Source: Agarivorans aestuarii (GTDB lineage: Bacteria; Pseudomonadota; Gammaproteobacteria; Enterobacterales; Celerinatantimonadaceae). From it: a DNA stretch of 64,000 nt. Positions 16,916-28,653 of this stretch are shown in pieces (within the stretch, counting starts at the first letter, position 1; each line of letters starts with the position of its first letter). The notes under the pieces were generated by a model. It was given only the letters and a program-made list of their open reading frames with translations, did no database searches and was not told where the DNA came from. Position numbers and translations under genes: made by a program. The stretch covers positions 4,303,501-4,367,500 of the forward strand of contig NZ_AP023033.1 of the NCBI RefSeq assembly GCF_019670125.1. The letters run 5' to 3'.

Positions 16916-17656
16916 ATGAGACGACTCGCAGTTTTCTTACTAATCATCAGCTCTGGCCTGTGCCAAGCTAAAACCATCGATATACAAAGCTTTGTTTTTC
17001 CACCTTATATAATGGTTAATGCTCAGGGTAAGGCCGAAGGCATCATTGTAGAATTGATTCAACAAAGCTTTGAGAAACTAGACGTTGAAGCCAACTTTGA
17101 AATTAGCAATTGGGCCCGCGCCTTTGCTAAAGTAAAGAGCCACCAAAGCCAAGGCTTGATTCCCACTATGCGAACTCCCGACCGTGAAGCGTATTTTTAT
17201 TATCCTGATACCGCGTTTTTGCTGCTAGATCAGCATTTAATTGCACATAGCTCTTGGCAAGGAAATCAATTCTCTGGTGACTACGCCGAGCTAGATGACT
17301 ATCGTATAGGAAAAGTTCGCAATGCCCGCATCTCACCAAGTTTTGATAATGCACTAAGTCAGCAAGTATTCGACGTAGAGAAACACAACAGTGTAGAAGG
17401 GTTGGTGAAATCCTTATTGCGCGGGCGACTAGACATGATTGCCACCGACAGTCGCCAAGCTCAGCTGGTTGCCATGCAAGAGGGACAAGCAGACAGTATC
17501 AAGCTGATTAAACCTGCCTTGGGACAAGTACCGGTATACCTAGCCTTTAGCAAACAACAAGTAGACCTTGAGTTTGTTGAGCGCTTTGATCAGCAACTTA
17601 AGCTGCTACTAGAGCAAGGGGCACTAGAACAGCTAGAAGCAAAATACTTGCACTAG
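16916..17656 (+). CDS. Second orphan solute-binding protein (SBP family 3)
   Basis: A 246-residue secreted protein with a signal peptide (hydrophobic residues 6-17, cleavage after CQA). The mature part has the family-3 binding fold of polar amino-acid transporters: VFPPYIMVNAQGKAEGIIVE at the N-terminus and LVKSLLRGRLDMIATDSRQA in lobe 2. I chose the ATG at 16916 because GAGGA lies 5 bases before it; an ATG at 16904 has AAGG too close. No transporter genes are adjacent. It ends convergently with thiH with a 4-base overlap. It might be a stand-alone scavenger or sensor component; the ligand is not readable. Confidence 0.78.
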   Translation: MRRLAVFLLIISSGLCQAKTIDIQSFVFPPYIMVNAQGKAEGIIVELIQQSFEKLDVEANFEISNWARAFAKVKSHQSQGLIPTMRTPDREAYFYYPDTAFLLLDQHLIAHSSWQGNQFSGDYAELDDYRIGKVRNARISPSFDNALSQQVFDVEKHNSVEGLVKSLLRGRLDMIATDSRQAQLVAMQEGQADSIKLIKPALGQVPVYLAFSKQQVDLEFVERFDQQLKLLLEQGALEQLEAKYLH

Positions 17657-18765
17657 CCTAGTACCCGATCCCAGTCTTTCCACACCACTTGATAGCCAGC
17701 TTGTTTTACTGCATCGGCGACTACTTCTGGGCGGCGTTCGTCACTAATTTCAAACTGTTCAAGCGCTTTGGTGCTATCGTCTGCATAACCACCAGGTTGA
17801 GTGCTCGAAAATGCACTCATGCTGGTAATGCCAAGGGGAATAGCATGATTACGGAAGTGCTCAGACTCTCGGGTAGATAGCGACAGCTCAACATCTGGGT
17901 TAAACAAACGATAAGCACAAATAAGTTGTACTAATTGTTTGTCGGTCATCACCGATTTGGGCTGGAAGCCGCCTTCACAAGGGCGCAAGCGTGGAAAAGA
18001 AATTGAAAACTTACTCCGCCAATATTTGCGCTCTAAATATTGCAAATGAGCAGCTACATAAAAACAGTCACTGCGCCATTCATCCAAACCAATTAGTGCG
18101 CCAATGCCCATTTTACGAATACCAGCCTCTCCTAAACGTTCAGGAGTAGCAAGGCGAAAATCGAAATCGCGTTTTTTACCTTTAGGGTGAACCTCGGCAT
18201 AGCGGTGGCGATTATAGGTTTCTTGATAAACCATCACCGCGTCTAAGCCAAGGCTAATCAACTCCTCATACTCGTCTTGCTCAAGGGGCTGAACTTCCAT
18301 AGAAACATGAGAAAAACGCGCCTTAATTCTTGGCAGAACTTCGCGAAAGTAATCCATACCCACTTTACGTTCCGACTCACCGGTAACTAATAGAATATGG
18401 TCAAAGCCTAGCTGCTTAATAGCTTCTAGCTCAGCGTCTAACTGCGCCATATCTAAGGTGACGCGACGAATTTTGTTGCCCATGGAAAAGCCACAATAGT
18501 CACAAACATTGCTGCACATATTGCTGAGATATAAGGGGATATAGAATTGCTGAGTTTTGCCAAAGCGCTGCTGAGTTAAACGCATACTGCGCTGTGCCAT
18601 AAGCTCAATGTAAGCTTCAGCAGCCGGTGAAATAAGCGCCTGAAAATCATCAAGGTCCAGCTTATCTTTGGCCAGCGCTCGCTCTACATCAGCAGCGGTT
18701 TTACTGTTTATTGCCATATGAACAGCGGTATTGTCGTAACGGGCTAATTGCTCAGCAAAACTCAT
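17653..18765 (-). CDS. thiH: 2-iminoacetate synthase ThiH
   Basis: A 370-residue radical-SAM tyrosine lyase that makes dehydroglycine (2-iminoacetate) for the thiazole of thiamine, releasing p-cresol. The [4Fe-4S] cysteines are Cys84, Cys88 and Cys91 in MCSNVCDYCG (CxxxCxxC). Length is as in E. coli ThiH. Use of ThiH rather than the oxygen-dependent glycine oxidase ThiO fits a facultative anaerobe. It is last in the thi operon, 12 bases after thiG, with AGAGAAG before its ATG. Its 3' end overlaps the convergent binding-protein gene by 4 bases, and no terminator is visible between them. Confidence 0.95.
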   Translation of the reverse strand: MSFAEQLARYDNTAVHMAINSKTAADVERALAKDKLDLDDFQALISPAAEAYIELMAQRSMRLTQQRFGKTQQFYIPLYLSNMCSNVCDYCGFSMGNKIRRVTLDMAQLDAELEAIKQLGFDHILLVTGESERKVGMDYFREVLPRIKARFSHVSMEVQPLEQDEYEELISLGLDAVMVYQETYNRHRYAEVHPKGKKRDFDFRLATPERLGEAGIRKMGIGALIGLDEWRSDCFYVAAHLQYLERKYWRSKFSISFPRLRPCEGGFQPKSVMTDKQLVQLICAYRLFNPDVELSLSTRESEHFRNHAIPLGITSMSAFSSTQPGGYADDSTKALEQFEISDERRPEVVADAVKQAGYQVVWKDWDRVLG

Positions 18766-18777
18766 GGGCTTCTCTAA

Positions 18778-19545
18778 TTACAAAGTATCTAAAAATGCAG
18801 TGAGGGGACTCGATGCCTCAGCGTGACGCAACTCTGCGCCCAAACCTGCCAAGTAGGCACTACGCCCAGCTTCAACCGCTTGAGCAAATGCCTTAGCCAT
18901 TGCTACCGGATCTTTAGCCACTGCCATAGCAGTATTAACCAACACTGCATCTGCGCCTAACTCCATAGCAAGAGCAGCATCTGAAGGCGCTCCAATACCC
19001 GCATCAACCACTACCGGTACATTGGCTTGCTCAATAATAATCTCTAAGAAATCGCGGCTACGTAGCCCTTTGTTAGTGCCAATAGGCGCGCCTAAGGGCA
19101 TCACTGCGGCACAACCAACATCTTCAAGGCGTTTGCATAATACGGGGTCAGCATGTACGTAAGGCAACACCACAAAACCTTGTTCTACCAACTTCTCTGC
19201 TGCGGCTAAGGTTTCGATAGGATCGGGCATTAAGTACTTAGGATCTGGATGAATTTCTAATTTGAGCCAATTAGTGCCTAGGGCTTCTCGAGCTAACTGG
19301 GCGGCAAATATCGCTTCTTCAGCGTTACGTGCCCCCGAAGTATTAGGCAATAGGTTCACCCCTGCTTGAATAAGCGGAGCCAGAATATCGTCTTGCTGAT
19401 CTTGCGCATCGACACGTTTCATCGCCATAGTAACTAGCTGGCTACCGCTAGCTTGAATACTTTGACTCATTAACTGTGGGGTCGCAAATTTGCCAGTGCC
19501 GGTAAACAAACGGCTGGTAAAACTCTTATCTGCAATCTTTAACAC
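18778..19545 (-). CDS. thiG: Thiazole synthase ThiG
   Basis: A 255-residue TIM-barrel enzyme that joins deoxyxylulose-5-phosphate, dehydroglycine and ThiS thiocarboxylate into the thiazole phosphate. Lys95 in NWLKLEIHP is the Schiff-base lysine, and [20 protein letters not shown] is the phosphate-binding end. I chose a GTG start at 19545, giving [20 protein letters not shown], because GAGGAAG precedes it and homology starts there. A longer frame to 19623 would overlap thiS and add 26 unlike residues. It lies 11 bases after thiS, with which it works as a complex. Confidence 0.94.
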   Translation of the reverse strand: MLKIADKSFTSRLFTGTGKFATPQLMSQSIQASGSQLVTMAMKRVDAQDQQDDILAPLIQAGVNLLPNTSGARNAEEAIFAAQLAREALGTNWLKLEIHPDPKYLMPDPIETLAAAEKLVEQGFVVLPYVHADPVLCKRLEDVGCAAVMPLGAPIGTNKGLRSRDFLEIIIEQANVPVVVDAGIGAPSDAALAMELGADAVLVNTAMAVAKDPVAMAKAFAQAVEAGRSAYLAGLGAELRHAEASSPLTAFLDTL

Positions 19546-19556
19546 AAGGCTTCCTC

Positions 19557-19760
19557 TTATCCGCCAGCAATGGCGCGAAATACTCTTACTTTGGCTTGGT
19601 CTGCCAGCTTGGTGCTTGCCCACTCGCTGCGAGTCACAATGTTGCCATTAAGCACCACCGCAATGCCTTCAGGTGCTTGCAGGTGCAATGCCAATAGTTG
19701 CTCAATGTTGAGCTCAGCATCAAGCGACTGCGCTTGACCATTAAATTCAATATTAATCAT
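19557..19760 (-). CDS. thiS: Sulfur carrier protein ThiS
   Basis: A 67-residue ubiquitin-like protein ending in Gly-Gly (FRAIAGG), the C-terminus adenylated by ThiF and converted to a thiocarboxylate that supplies the thiazole sulfur. The start is the ATG at 19760, overlapping the thiF stop by 4 bases and so translationally coupled. Size and tail are exactly as expected. Confidence 0.94.
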   Translation of the reverse strand: MINIEFNGQAQSLDAELNIEQLLALHLQAPEGIAVVLNGNIVTRSEWASTKLADQAKVRVFRAIAGG

Positions 19761-20542
19761 GATGTTTGTTTATCTTTTCCACATACCGGACAGTTTGCAT
19801 CGGCGTTCACGTTAAGGTGAAACCATTCAAGGCTATGCGCATCAAAACTGGAAAAACGGCCGAGTTGAGCAGAAGGAATGCCCGCTATCAATTTGATCGT
19901 TTCTAAGGCTTGCAGGCTACCAATGGTGCCTACAACTGGGCCAAGAATACCAGCATTACTGCAGTTGAGTTGCTGTTCACTGGCATTAGGAAATAGGCAG
20001 TGATAGCAGCCTTGTTCAGCCTGGCGAAAATCAAACACCATTAACTGTCCATCAAAGGCAACCGCAGCTCCACTAACTAGTGGCACTTTGGCCATAACAC
20101 AAGCTTGGTTTACCGCATAACGGGTAGCGATGTTGTCACTGCAATCAAGCACTACATCGGCTTGAGCCACTTCCATGGCCAGCAACATCTCATCCATTTT
20201 ACGGTTAACGGTTCGCACCTGAATGTTTGAGTTTAGAGCTTGCAAATGCTGCTTAGCCGCCACGACTTTAGGCTGTTTAATGTCGTCTTCTCGGTACAAG
20301 ACTTGGCGCTGTAAATTAGAGCTGTCTACTTCATCAAAATCTGCCAACACTAATTTGCCAACACCAGCCGCAGCCAAATACAAGGCTGCAGGTGCGCCCA
20401 ATCCGCCCATGCCAACCAGCAATACCTGCGCACTCTTTAACTTGAGCTGCCCCGCTTCACCAACATCCTTAAGTAACAGATGGCGGCTATAACGAAGAAC
20501 TTCTTGATCGCTTAAGGTTGATTGCTTGCTGGTTTGGCTCAT
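19757..20542 (-). CDS. thiF: ThiS adenylyltransferase ThiF
   Basis: A 261-residue E1-like enzyme (HesA/MoeB/ThiF) that adenylates the C-terminus of ThiS. The nucleotide loop is VGMGGLGAPAALYLA (about residues 43-57), and the zinc site is built from CYHC (about residues 181-184) and CPVCG near the C-terminus. The cysteine in LNCSNAGILGPVVG probably corresponds to the sulfur-relay cysteine of E. coli ThiF. AGGAAG precedes the ATG. It sits between thiDE and thiS in the operon, 26 bases after thiDE. Confidence 0.94.
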   Translation of the reverse strand: MSQTSKQSTLSDQEVLRYSRHLLLKDVGEAGQLKLKSAQVLLVGMGGLGAPAALYLAAAGVGKLVLADFDEVDSSNLQRQVLYREDDIKQPKVVAAKQHLQALNSNIQVRTVNRKMDEMLLAMEVAQADVVLDCSDNIATRYAVNQACVMAKVPLVSGAAVAFDGQLMVFDFRQAEQGCYHCLFPNASEQQLNCSNAGILGPVVGTIGSLQALETIKLIAGIPSAQLGRFSSFDAHSLEWFHLNVNADANCPVCGKDKQTS

Positions 20543-20568
20543 AGTGCTTCCTAATGCTGACTGGCTAT

Positions 20569-24031
<3,463 letters not shown>

Positions 24032-24142
24032 CTAAATAAAAATTTAAGTAATGAGGCTTGTCGGATGTAGGAAAAGTAACCAAATGTTAGACCAAGAGTG
24101 CATTTTTACACTAGTGGTAACAGAAGGAATTGATTACTTATC

Positions 24143-24243
24143 TTGTTCCCTGCGCAGGCATTATCCTGATCAAGTTATACGGATCCCACACAACGTAGCT
24201 TAGCTAACCGTGGTCTCAGCCTTTCGGCACTCCGACAAGAGAG
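24143..24243 (-). promoter_or_regulatory. TPP (THI-box) riboswitch before thiC
   Basis: On the minus strand the conserved order is present: GTCGGAGTGCCGAAAGGC, then the invariant CTGAGA, a variable helix, then CTTGATCAGGATAATGCCTG and GCAGGGAACAAG closing the aptamer. The outer stem pairs CTTGTC with GAACAAG. It lies between the promoter and thiC, the standard place for TPP-dependent control of thiC operons. Confidence 0.93.
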
Positions 24244-24371
24244 CCGAGTATAGGGCCGATAAAACCAAACCACAATAGTGATATTAAGAAAGCCAATGAT
24301 GATATTCGCTATTTTGCTTAAAACTAGGCTAACAGGTTTAGATAGGCATTTGGCCTAAGCCAACAATGGGA

Positions 24372-24914
24372 TTAGAAGAAACTTTGCGGAATATTAAGTA
24401 CATCACCAGCAGAAACACGGTCTTCAAGGCTTACTCGCTCGCGCTCATCGGGAGTCGCCCCTTCTGCTTGTATAGTAATTTTGCTTTTACCGGCACGCTC
24501 GGTAAAACCACCTGCAAGAGTGATAGCACGATTTACCGTTAAGCCGGGTTGATAAGGGTAAGCACCTGGGCGAGCCACTTCACCATTAATAAAAAAGGGC
24601 CGGTATTCAACCATGGTTACTTGCACCATTGGGTCAACTAAATAGTCACCCTTTAGGCCATTTTGGATCTGTAACTGCAGCTCGGTGAGGGTAAGGCCAC
24701 GTACTTTTATTTCACCTAAAAAGGGGTAACGAATAAACCCGTCATCAGATAAACGGGTTTCCAAGCTAAGCTCTGGCTCACCGTATACGCTTACTCTAAA
24801 GCTATCACCTGCCGCTAAACGGTAGTTACTCACCGTTTCAGCATGCGAAGAAAAACACAGCACGCCGACTAGTAAAACTAGTCCTTTTTTAAGGCGCGCA
24901 ATGTGTTTTCTCAT
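24372..24914 (-). CDS. Short Wza-type polysaccharide export protein
   Basis: A 180-residue secreted protein with a signal peptide (hydrophobic residues 11-21, cleavage near SHA at 25). YRLAAGDSFRVSVYGEPEL opens the Poly_export domain, and FFINGEVARPGAYPYQPGLT is an SLBB domain. It is about half the length of Wza, so it lacks the extra SLBB repeats and the C-terminal outer-membrane helix. Such short forms occur in exopolysaccharide systems that use a separate outer-membrane beta-barrel. The gene 13 bases upstream encodes such a barrel protein. AAGGG precedes the ATG. No polymerase or glycosyltransferase genes are nearby. Confidence 0.87.
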   Translation of the reverse strand: MRKHIARLKKGLVLLVGVLCFSSHAETVSNYRLAAGDSFRVSVYGEPELSLETRLSDDGFIRYPFLGEIKVRGLTLTELQLQIQNGLKGDYLVDPMVQVTMVEYRPFFINGEVARPGAYPYQPGLTVNRAITLAGGFTERAGKSKITIQAEGATPDERERVSLEDRVSAGDVLNIPQSFF

Positions 24915-24927
24915 AATTAACCCTTGG

Positions 24928-26115
24928 TCATAAACTCAGTCTCAACTTAAGACTGGTAACTTGCTTATCATAGGTAACGGCCTGAAGCGTAGAATCTTTA
25001 TCTCTCCATAGCTGCCAAAGTGAAATTTCTAGCCAGCGACGAAATTGATAGCTCACGCCTATCCGGCCTTCATATATTTTGTCTTGTCGCTCCACACCAA
25101 CATAATCATCGTTGTCGTAACCAACCGTAAAGGTTGTCGCTAGGCGCTCTTGCCAGTAATGCTCCCAGTCTAAAGTGATATTGGTATTGTCGATAACATC
25201 ACCACCTTGCTCCGGGGCCTTGGCTTGTCGACCACCTTCCACACTAAAGGTGGAGTAGGTGCGAGGCGACCAATCGGCAGCTAAAGACCAGCTTAAATCG
25301 CTAAACTTTTCACGTTCACCTTCTTTAAAGTCACGTTGTTGCCAACCGATTTTAGCGCGACCATTGGTTTTACCGGTAATCGCCCAGTCTCCGCCTACAA
25401 AGCCGAAAAAATCGTTAAAGTCGCGACTTGCTGTATTTGGCTCGATGGTTTTGTAGTCACTTTTGCCAGCCTTAAGTTCTGCCAATAAACGGGTAGCCGA
25501 AGATACCCGATAGAAGAAGCGGGCACTGCCATCAAAAGCATTACGATCACGATACTGAGTAACATCACGAAAGTTTTGGTAATCCAGCTGACGAGCATTG
25601 GCTTCTAACTCGATTTGCGCGGTAGCGCTTCTGGCACCAAAGCCATATAAACCATGCAGCTCATGGAAGTTATATTGCACGGGCTCATCAATCACGCCAC
25701 CTACACCAGAGGAAATACCTTCACCACGTTGATCATGGTCACGGCGAAAATCGTAACGCAATTTAGCACGTTGGCGAGCGCTAAACTCCCATTCGCCATT
25801 TACCCGTAGATGATGATCTAAGAAGTTATCTTCAGAGCTGTCGAAGTACTCGCCCCACACCAAGCGATATGCCGCATAATAAGTGCTTTTTTCTTGCTCA
25901 GAAATAGCAGCAATGGCTGGCGAGACAATGGTTCCCCAGGAAGAAATTTGGTCAGTATTACTGTTGGTAAGGTTGCTGTCGTATAAACCTAGTACTTCAA
26001 TACTAGGTACAACACCTACTCCGTCTGCACTATACCACTTGGCAGGCTGCATGTTGGCCAAACTAGGGCCTGCAATTGCTAGGGCTGGCAGCAAGATGAT
26101 CCCTATCTTGCGCAT
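24928..26115 (-). CDS. Outer-membrane beta-barrel protein (BBP2-like) for exopolysaccharide
   Basis: A 395-residue protein with a signal peptide (residues 1-20, cleavage after SLA). The mature part is rich in alternating hydrophobic and polar strands, typical of a transmembrane barrel, and begins VVPSIEVLGLYDSNLTNSNT, the opening seen in the BBP2_2 family of exopolysaccharide-locus outer-membrane proteins. The C-terminus ends in hydrophobic strand residues (LKLRLSL) and not the usual terminal Phe. GGAGG lies just before the ATG. It forms a two-gene unit with the Wza-like protein. It is presumably the outer-membrane exit for a polysaccharide made from genes elsewhere. Confidence 0.8.
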   Translation of the reverse strand: MRKIGIILLPALAIAGPSLANMQPAKWYSADGVGVVPSIEVLGLYDSNLTNSNTDQISSWGTIVSPAIAAISEQEKSTYYAAYRLVWGEYFDSSEDNFLDHHLRVNGEWEFSARQRAKLRYDFRRDHDQRGEGISSGVGGVIDEPVQYNFHELHGLYGFGARSATAQIELEANARQLDYQNFRDVTQYRDRNAFDGSARFFYRVSSATRLLAELKAGKSDYKTIEPNTASRDFNDFFGFVGGDWAITGKTNGRAKIGWQQRDFKEGEREKFSDLSWSLAADWSPRTYSTFSVEGGRQAKAPEQGGDVIDNTNITLDWEHYWQERLATTFTVGYDNDDYVGVERQDKIYEGRIGVSYQFRRWLEISLWQLWRDKDSTLQAVTYDKQVTSLKLRLSL

Positions 26116-26256
26116 CGATAATCCTCCAAAACGTCTTTAGCTACCTTAGCAAAGGCCAAGGACTAGGCTCAACGCTTTTTATCCACCTTGCGTAGATTAA
26201 ATGTGAATATTGTGTGTCATTTGGCGATAAGGCTTTAGCGGCTGTTGAACTTTCTA

Positions 26257-26299
26257 GCTGATTTTCGCGGACAAAACTTAACCGCGAAAAATCGGCAGC
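26257..26299 (-). terminator. Hairpin after menA
   Basis: AGCTGATTTTCGCGG and CCGCGAAAAATCGGC pair across an 11-base loop, with one extra base in a T/A tract. It lies immediately downstream of menA on the minus strand and may also protect the divergent-side mRNA end. There is no clear T-run. Confidence 0.5.
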
Positions 26300-26301
26300 C
26301 C

Positions 26302-27213
26302 CTAGTATTGAAACTGCAAACCAAGGCTAAACAACAAGGCGATGAAAAAACTTAGCTTGGCGGTGAGCTGCAATTGCTTGTCCAGTAACTGATGCTGGCG
26401 CGCCAGCATCACGGTTTTTGTTACCTTCATTAAGACTAAAGCAGGCAACAAACACAGCCAAGCAAAATTAGCGCTACTTTGCCAAACAATAAAGCTGGCA
26501 AATAGCAATAAAGCCAGCGCCACCAATACCAAGTGGTAACGACGGGCATTACGCTCGCCTAAGCGCACCGCCAAGGTGAGCTTTCCAGCAGCTTTATCAG
26601 GCGAAAAGTCTCGCAAATTATTAATATTGAGCACTGCCGTCGCTAGCAAACCATTGGCAGCCGCTATCATCATCACTGGCCAACTCAGGCTTTGGGTATG
26701 CAAGTAGTAAGAGCCCATTACGCCCAGCAAACCAAAGAACAAAAACACGCTAATATCACCAAAACCACGATAACCGTAAGGTCGAGAGCCCATGGTATAG
26801 GCCATGGCCGCAACAATCGACAGCCCACCTAAAGCGACAAACCCTAACCAAGCCTGTAGGTTGCTGCCCAAACTTACCGCCAGCAGCGCGATACCGCTTA
26901 AGGCAGCCAATAGCGCAAGCACAATAATGGCTCGAAGCATTTGCTGCTTAGTCAACAATCCAGCTTGAATCGCACGAGCGGGGCCCACTCGAGTATCATC
27001 ATCAACCCCACTTACAGCATCGCCATAATCATTGGCTAAATTGGAAAGAATTTGCAGCAATAAGGCCGTTAGCAAGGCTAGCAGCAACACAGGCCAAGCA
27101 AAGATTCCCTCAGAATAGGCCAGTGCAGAACCTAAAATTATCGACGCGCTCGCTAAAGGCAAGGTGCGTAAACGCGCCGCATGAAGCCATGATTTCAAAG
27201 TAATATTCAACAT
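26302..27213 (-). CDS. menA: 1,4-dihydroxy-2-naphthoate polyprenyltransferase
   Basis: A 303-residue UbiA-family integral membrane enzyme that prenylates dihydroxynaphthoate to demethylmenaquinone. The first Asp-rich motif is NLANDYGDAVSGVDDD (about residues 61-76) and the second is NINNLRDFSPDKAAGK (about 196-211). Eight or nine hydrophobic helices surround them, and the N-terminal AARLRTLPLASASIILGSA is typical of MenA. No strong ribosome-binding site precedes the ATG. It is divergent from menF across 117 bases and acts in the same pathway as the menFDHBC genes. Confidence 0.95.
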   Translation of the reverse strand: MLNITLKSWLHAARLRTLPLASASIILGSALAYSEGIFAWPVLLLALLTALLLQILSNLANDYGDAVSGVDDDTRVGPARAIQAGLLTKQQMLRAIIVLALLAALSGIALLAVSLGSNLQAWLGFVALGGLSIVAAMAYTMGSRPYGYRGFGDISVFLFFGLLGVMGSYYLHTQSLSWPVMMIAAANGLLATAVLNINNLRDFSPDKAAGKLTLAVRLGERNARRYHLVLVALALLLFASFIVWQSSANFAWLCLLPALVLMKVTKTVMLARQHQLLDKQLQLTAKLSFFIALLFSLGLQFQY

Positions 27214-27330
27214 TAAGATAAGAACTTAGCGCCTATTATTGCTCAGCATCAAGGCTGAGCCAAATCTGACTATAAACTTGTAACAAAAACAGCTACATTG
27301 AAACGGTGTAATAAAGCAGGAATAGTTAAG

Positions 27331-28653
27331 GTGAGACTCACTGCTAGCCAGTTTCAAAATGCCATAAACCAGCTTAGGCTATTGCCGCAGCAGGGTTTTC
27401 AGCAGGTTTGTATAAAACTGCCAAAGCTCGATCTTCTCGCCTGGCTTAACCAGCAACAACACACCACCCGCGGTTACTGGAAAAACAAACGCCAGCAACA
27501 AGTTGCCTTTGTGGGCGCGGCTAAATCGGTGCTCGACTTAGAACAGCTGCAATCGGTGTGTGACCAATTAGACCCACACAATAACCAGCTGCGCTTTTAT
27601 GGCGGCATTGCCTTTGCTCGCCAAAGTGCTCTTTGGTCAAGCTTTCCGCATCGCCGCTTTATTCTGCCGCGCTTTGAAATACGTTGTGACGGCGAATATA
27701 CCCGCTTGTTCATCAATGCTAATTTTGAACATCAACCAGAGCTAGAGTATCAGCGCATCGAAAAGGCCTTTGCTGCCTTAAAACCAGCACAAGCCCTGCA
27801 GCACACGCCACTTAAAGCCTTGTCTCGCCAAGACCAACCTAGTCGCGAACAATGGCAGCACTTGGTTAAGCAAGTCACCAGCGAAGATTTTCAACAACAC
27901 ACCGCCAAAGTTGTGTTGTCTCGGCAAACCAATTTGCAACTAAACGCCGAAATAAACGCTTTTTCTTTGCTACAACAATGGCAACAAAAAGAACGTAACT
28001 GCTACAGCTTTTTATTTCAGTTTGATGGAGTAACCAGCTTTTTAGGCTGCAGCCCAGAACGTTTGTATTCTCGTGAAGGCAGCCAATTGGTCAGTGAAGC
28101 ATTGGCCGGCACTGCGCCACGTGGAGAAACCAGCGAGCTAGATGCTCAACTGGGCGAACAGCTACTAGAAGACGCCAAAAATAAGCTAGAAAACCAACTG
28201 GTAGTGGATGATTTAACCCGCCGCTTAAAAGAGCTAAGCCTGCATGTACGCACCTTAGATAATCTAGAGTTGCTAAAGCTAGATAGAGTGCAGCACTTAA
28301 AACGCAGGATTCAGGCCCGTATTAGCCCCGCCTTAGACGACCGCTCGTTATTACAAGCTTTGCATCCCACTCCCGCAGTAGGCGGCTTGCCACGTTCTTC
28401 TGCAGTGCAATACATTCTTAAAAATGAAGGCTATGCCCGTGGCTGGTATGCTGGCGCAGTAGGTTGGTTAAGTGGCGCCCAAAGTGAGTTTTCGGTGGCT
28501 ATTCGCAGCGCCTTAGTTACCCCTCAACACTTGAGCACCTTTGCTGGTGCAGGCATTGTGGCAGGCTCACAAGCTGAACAAGAATGGCAAGAACTCAACC
28601 ACAAAATCGCCACGGTATTGCAGTTGGTAGATAAGGACCTACTCCTTGATTAA
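27331..28653 (+). CDS. menF: Isochorismate synthase MenF
   Basis: A 440-residue chorismate-utilising enzyme that makes isochorismate for menaquinone. The C-terminal half carries the family signature: AKVVLSR with the catalytic lysine, SFLGCSPERLYSR, ALAGTAPRG, LHPTPAVGGLPR and FAGAGIVAGSQAEQEWQEL. I prefer a GTG start at 27331 because AGGA lies 9 bases upstream. The frame is open back to a TTG at 27298 without a ribosome-binding site. It is first in the menF-D-H-B-C operon and overlaps menD by 8 bases. Confidence 0.93.
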   Translation: MRLTASQFQNAINQLRLLPQQGFQQVCIKLPKLDLLAWLNQQQHTTRGYWKNKRQQQVAFVGAAKSVLDLEQLQSVCDQLDPHNNQLRFYGGIAFARQSALWSSFPHRRFILPRFEIRCDGEYTRLFINANFEHQPELEYQRIEKAFAALKPAQALQHTPLKALSRQDQPSREQWQHLVKQVTSEDFQQHTAKVVLSRQTNLQLNAEINAFSLLQQWQQKERNCYSFLFQFDGVTSFLGCSPERLYSREGSQLVSEALAGTAPRGETSELDAQLGEQLLEDAKNKLENQLVVDDLTRRLKELSLHVRTLDNLELLKLDRVQHLKRRIQARISPALDDRSLLQALHPTPAVGGLPRSSAVQYILKNEGYARGWYAGAVGWLSGAQSEFSVAIRSALVTPQHLSTFAGAGIVAGSQAEQEWQELNHKIATVLQLVDKDLLLD

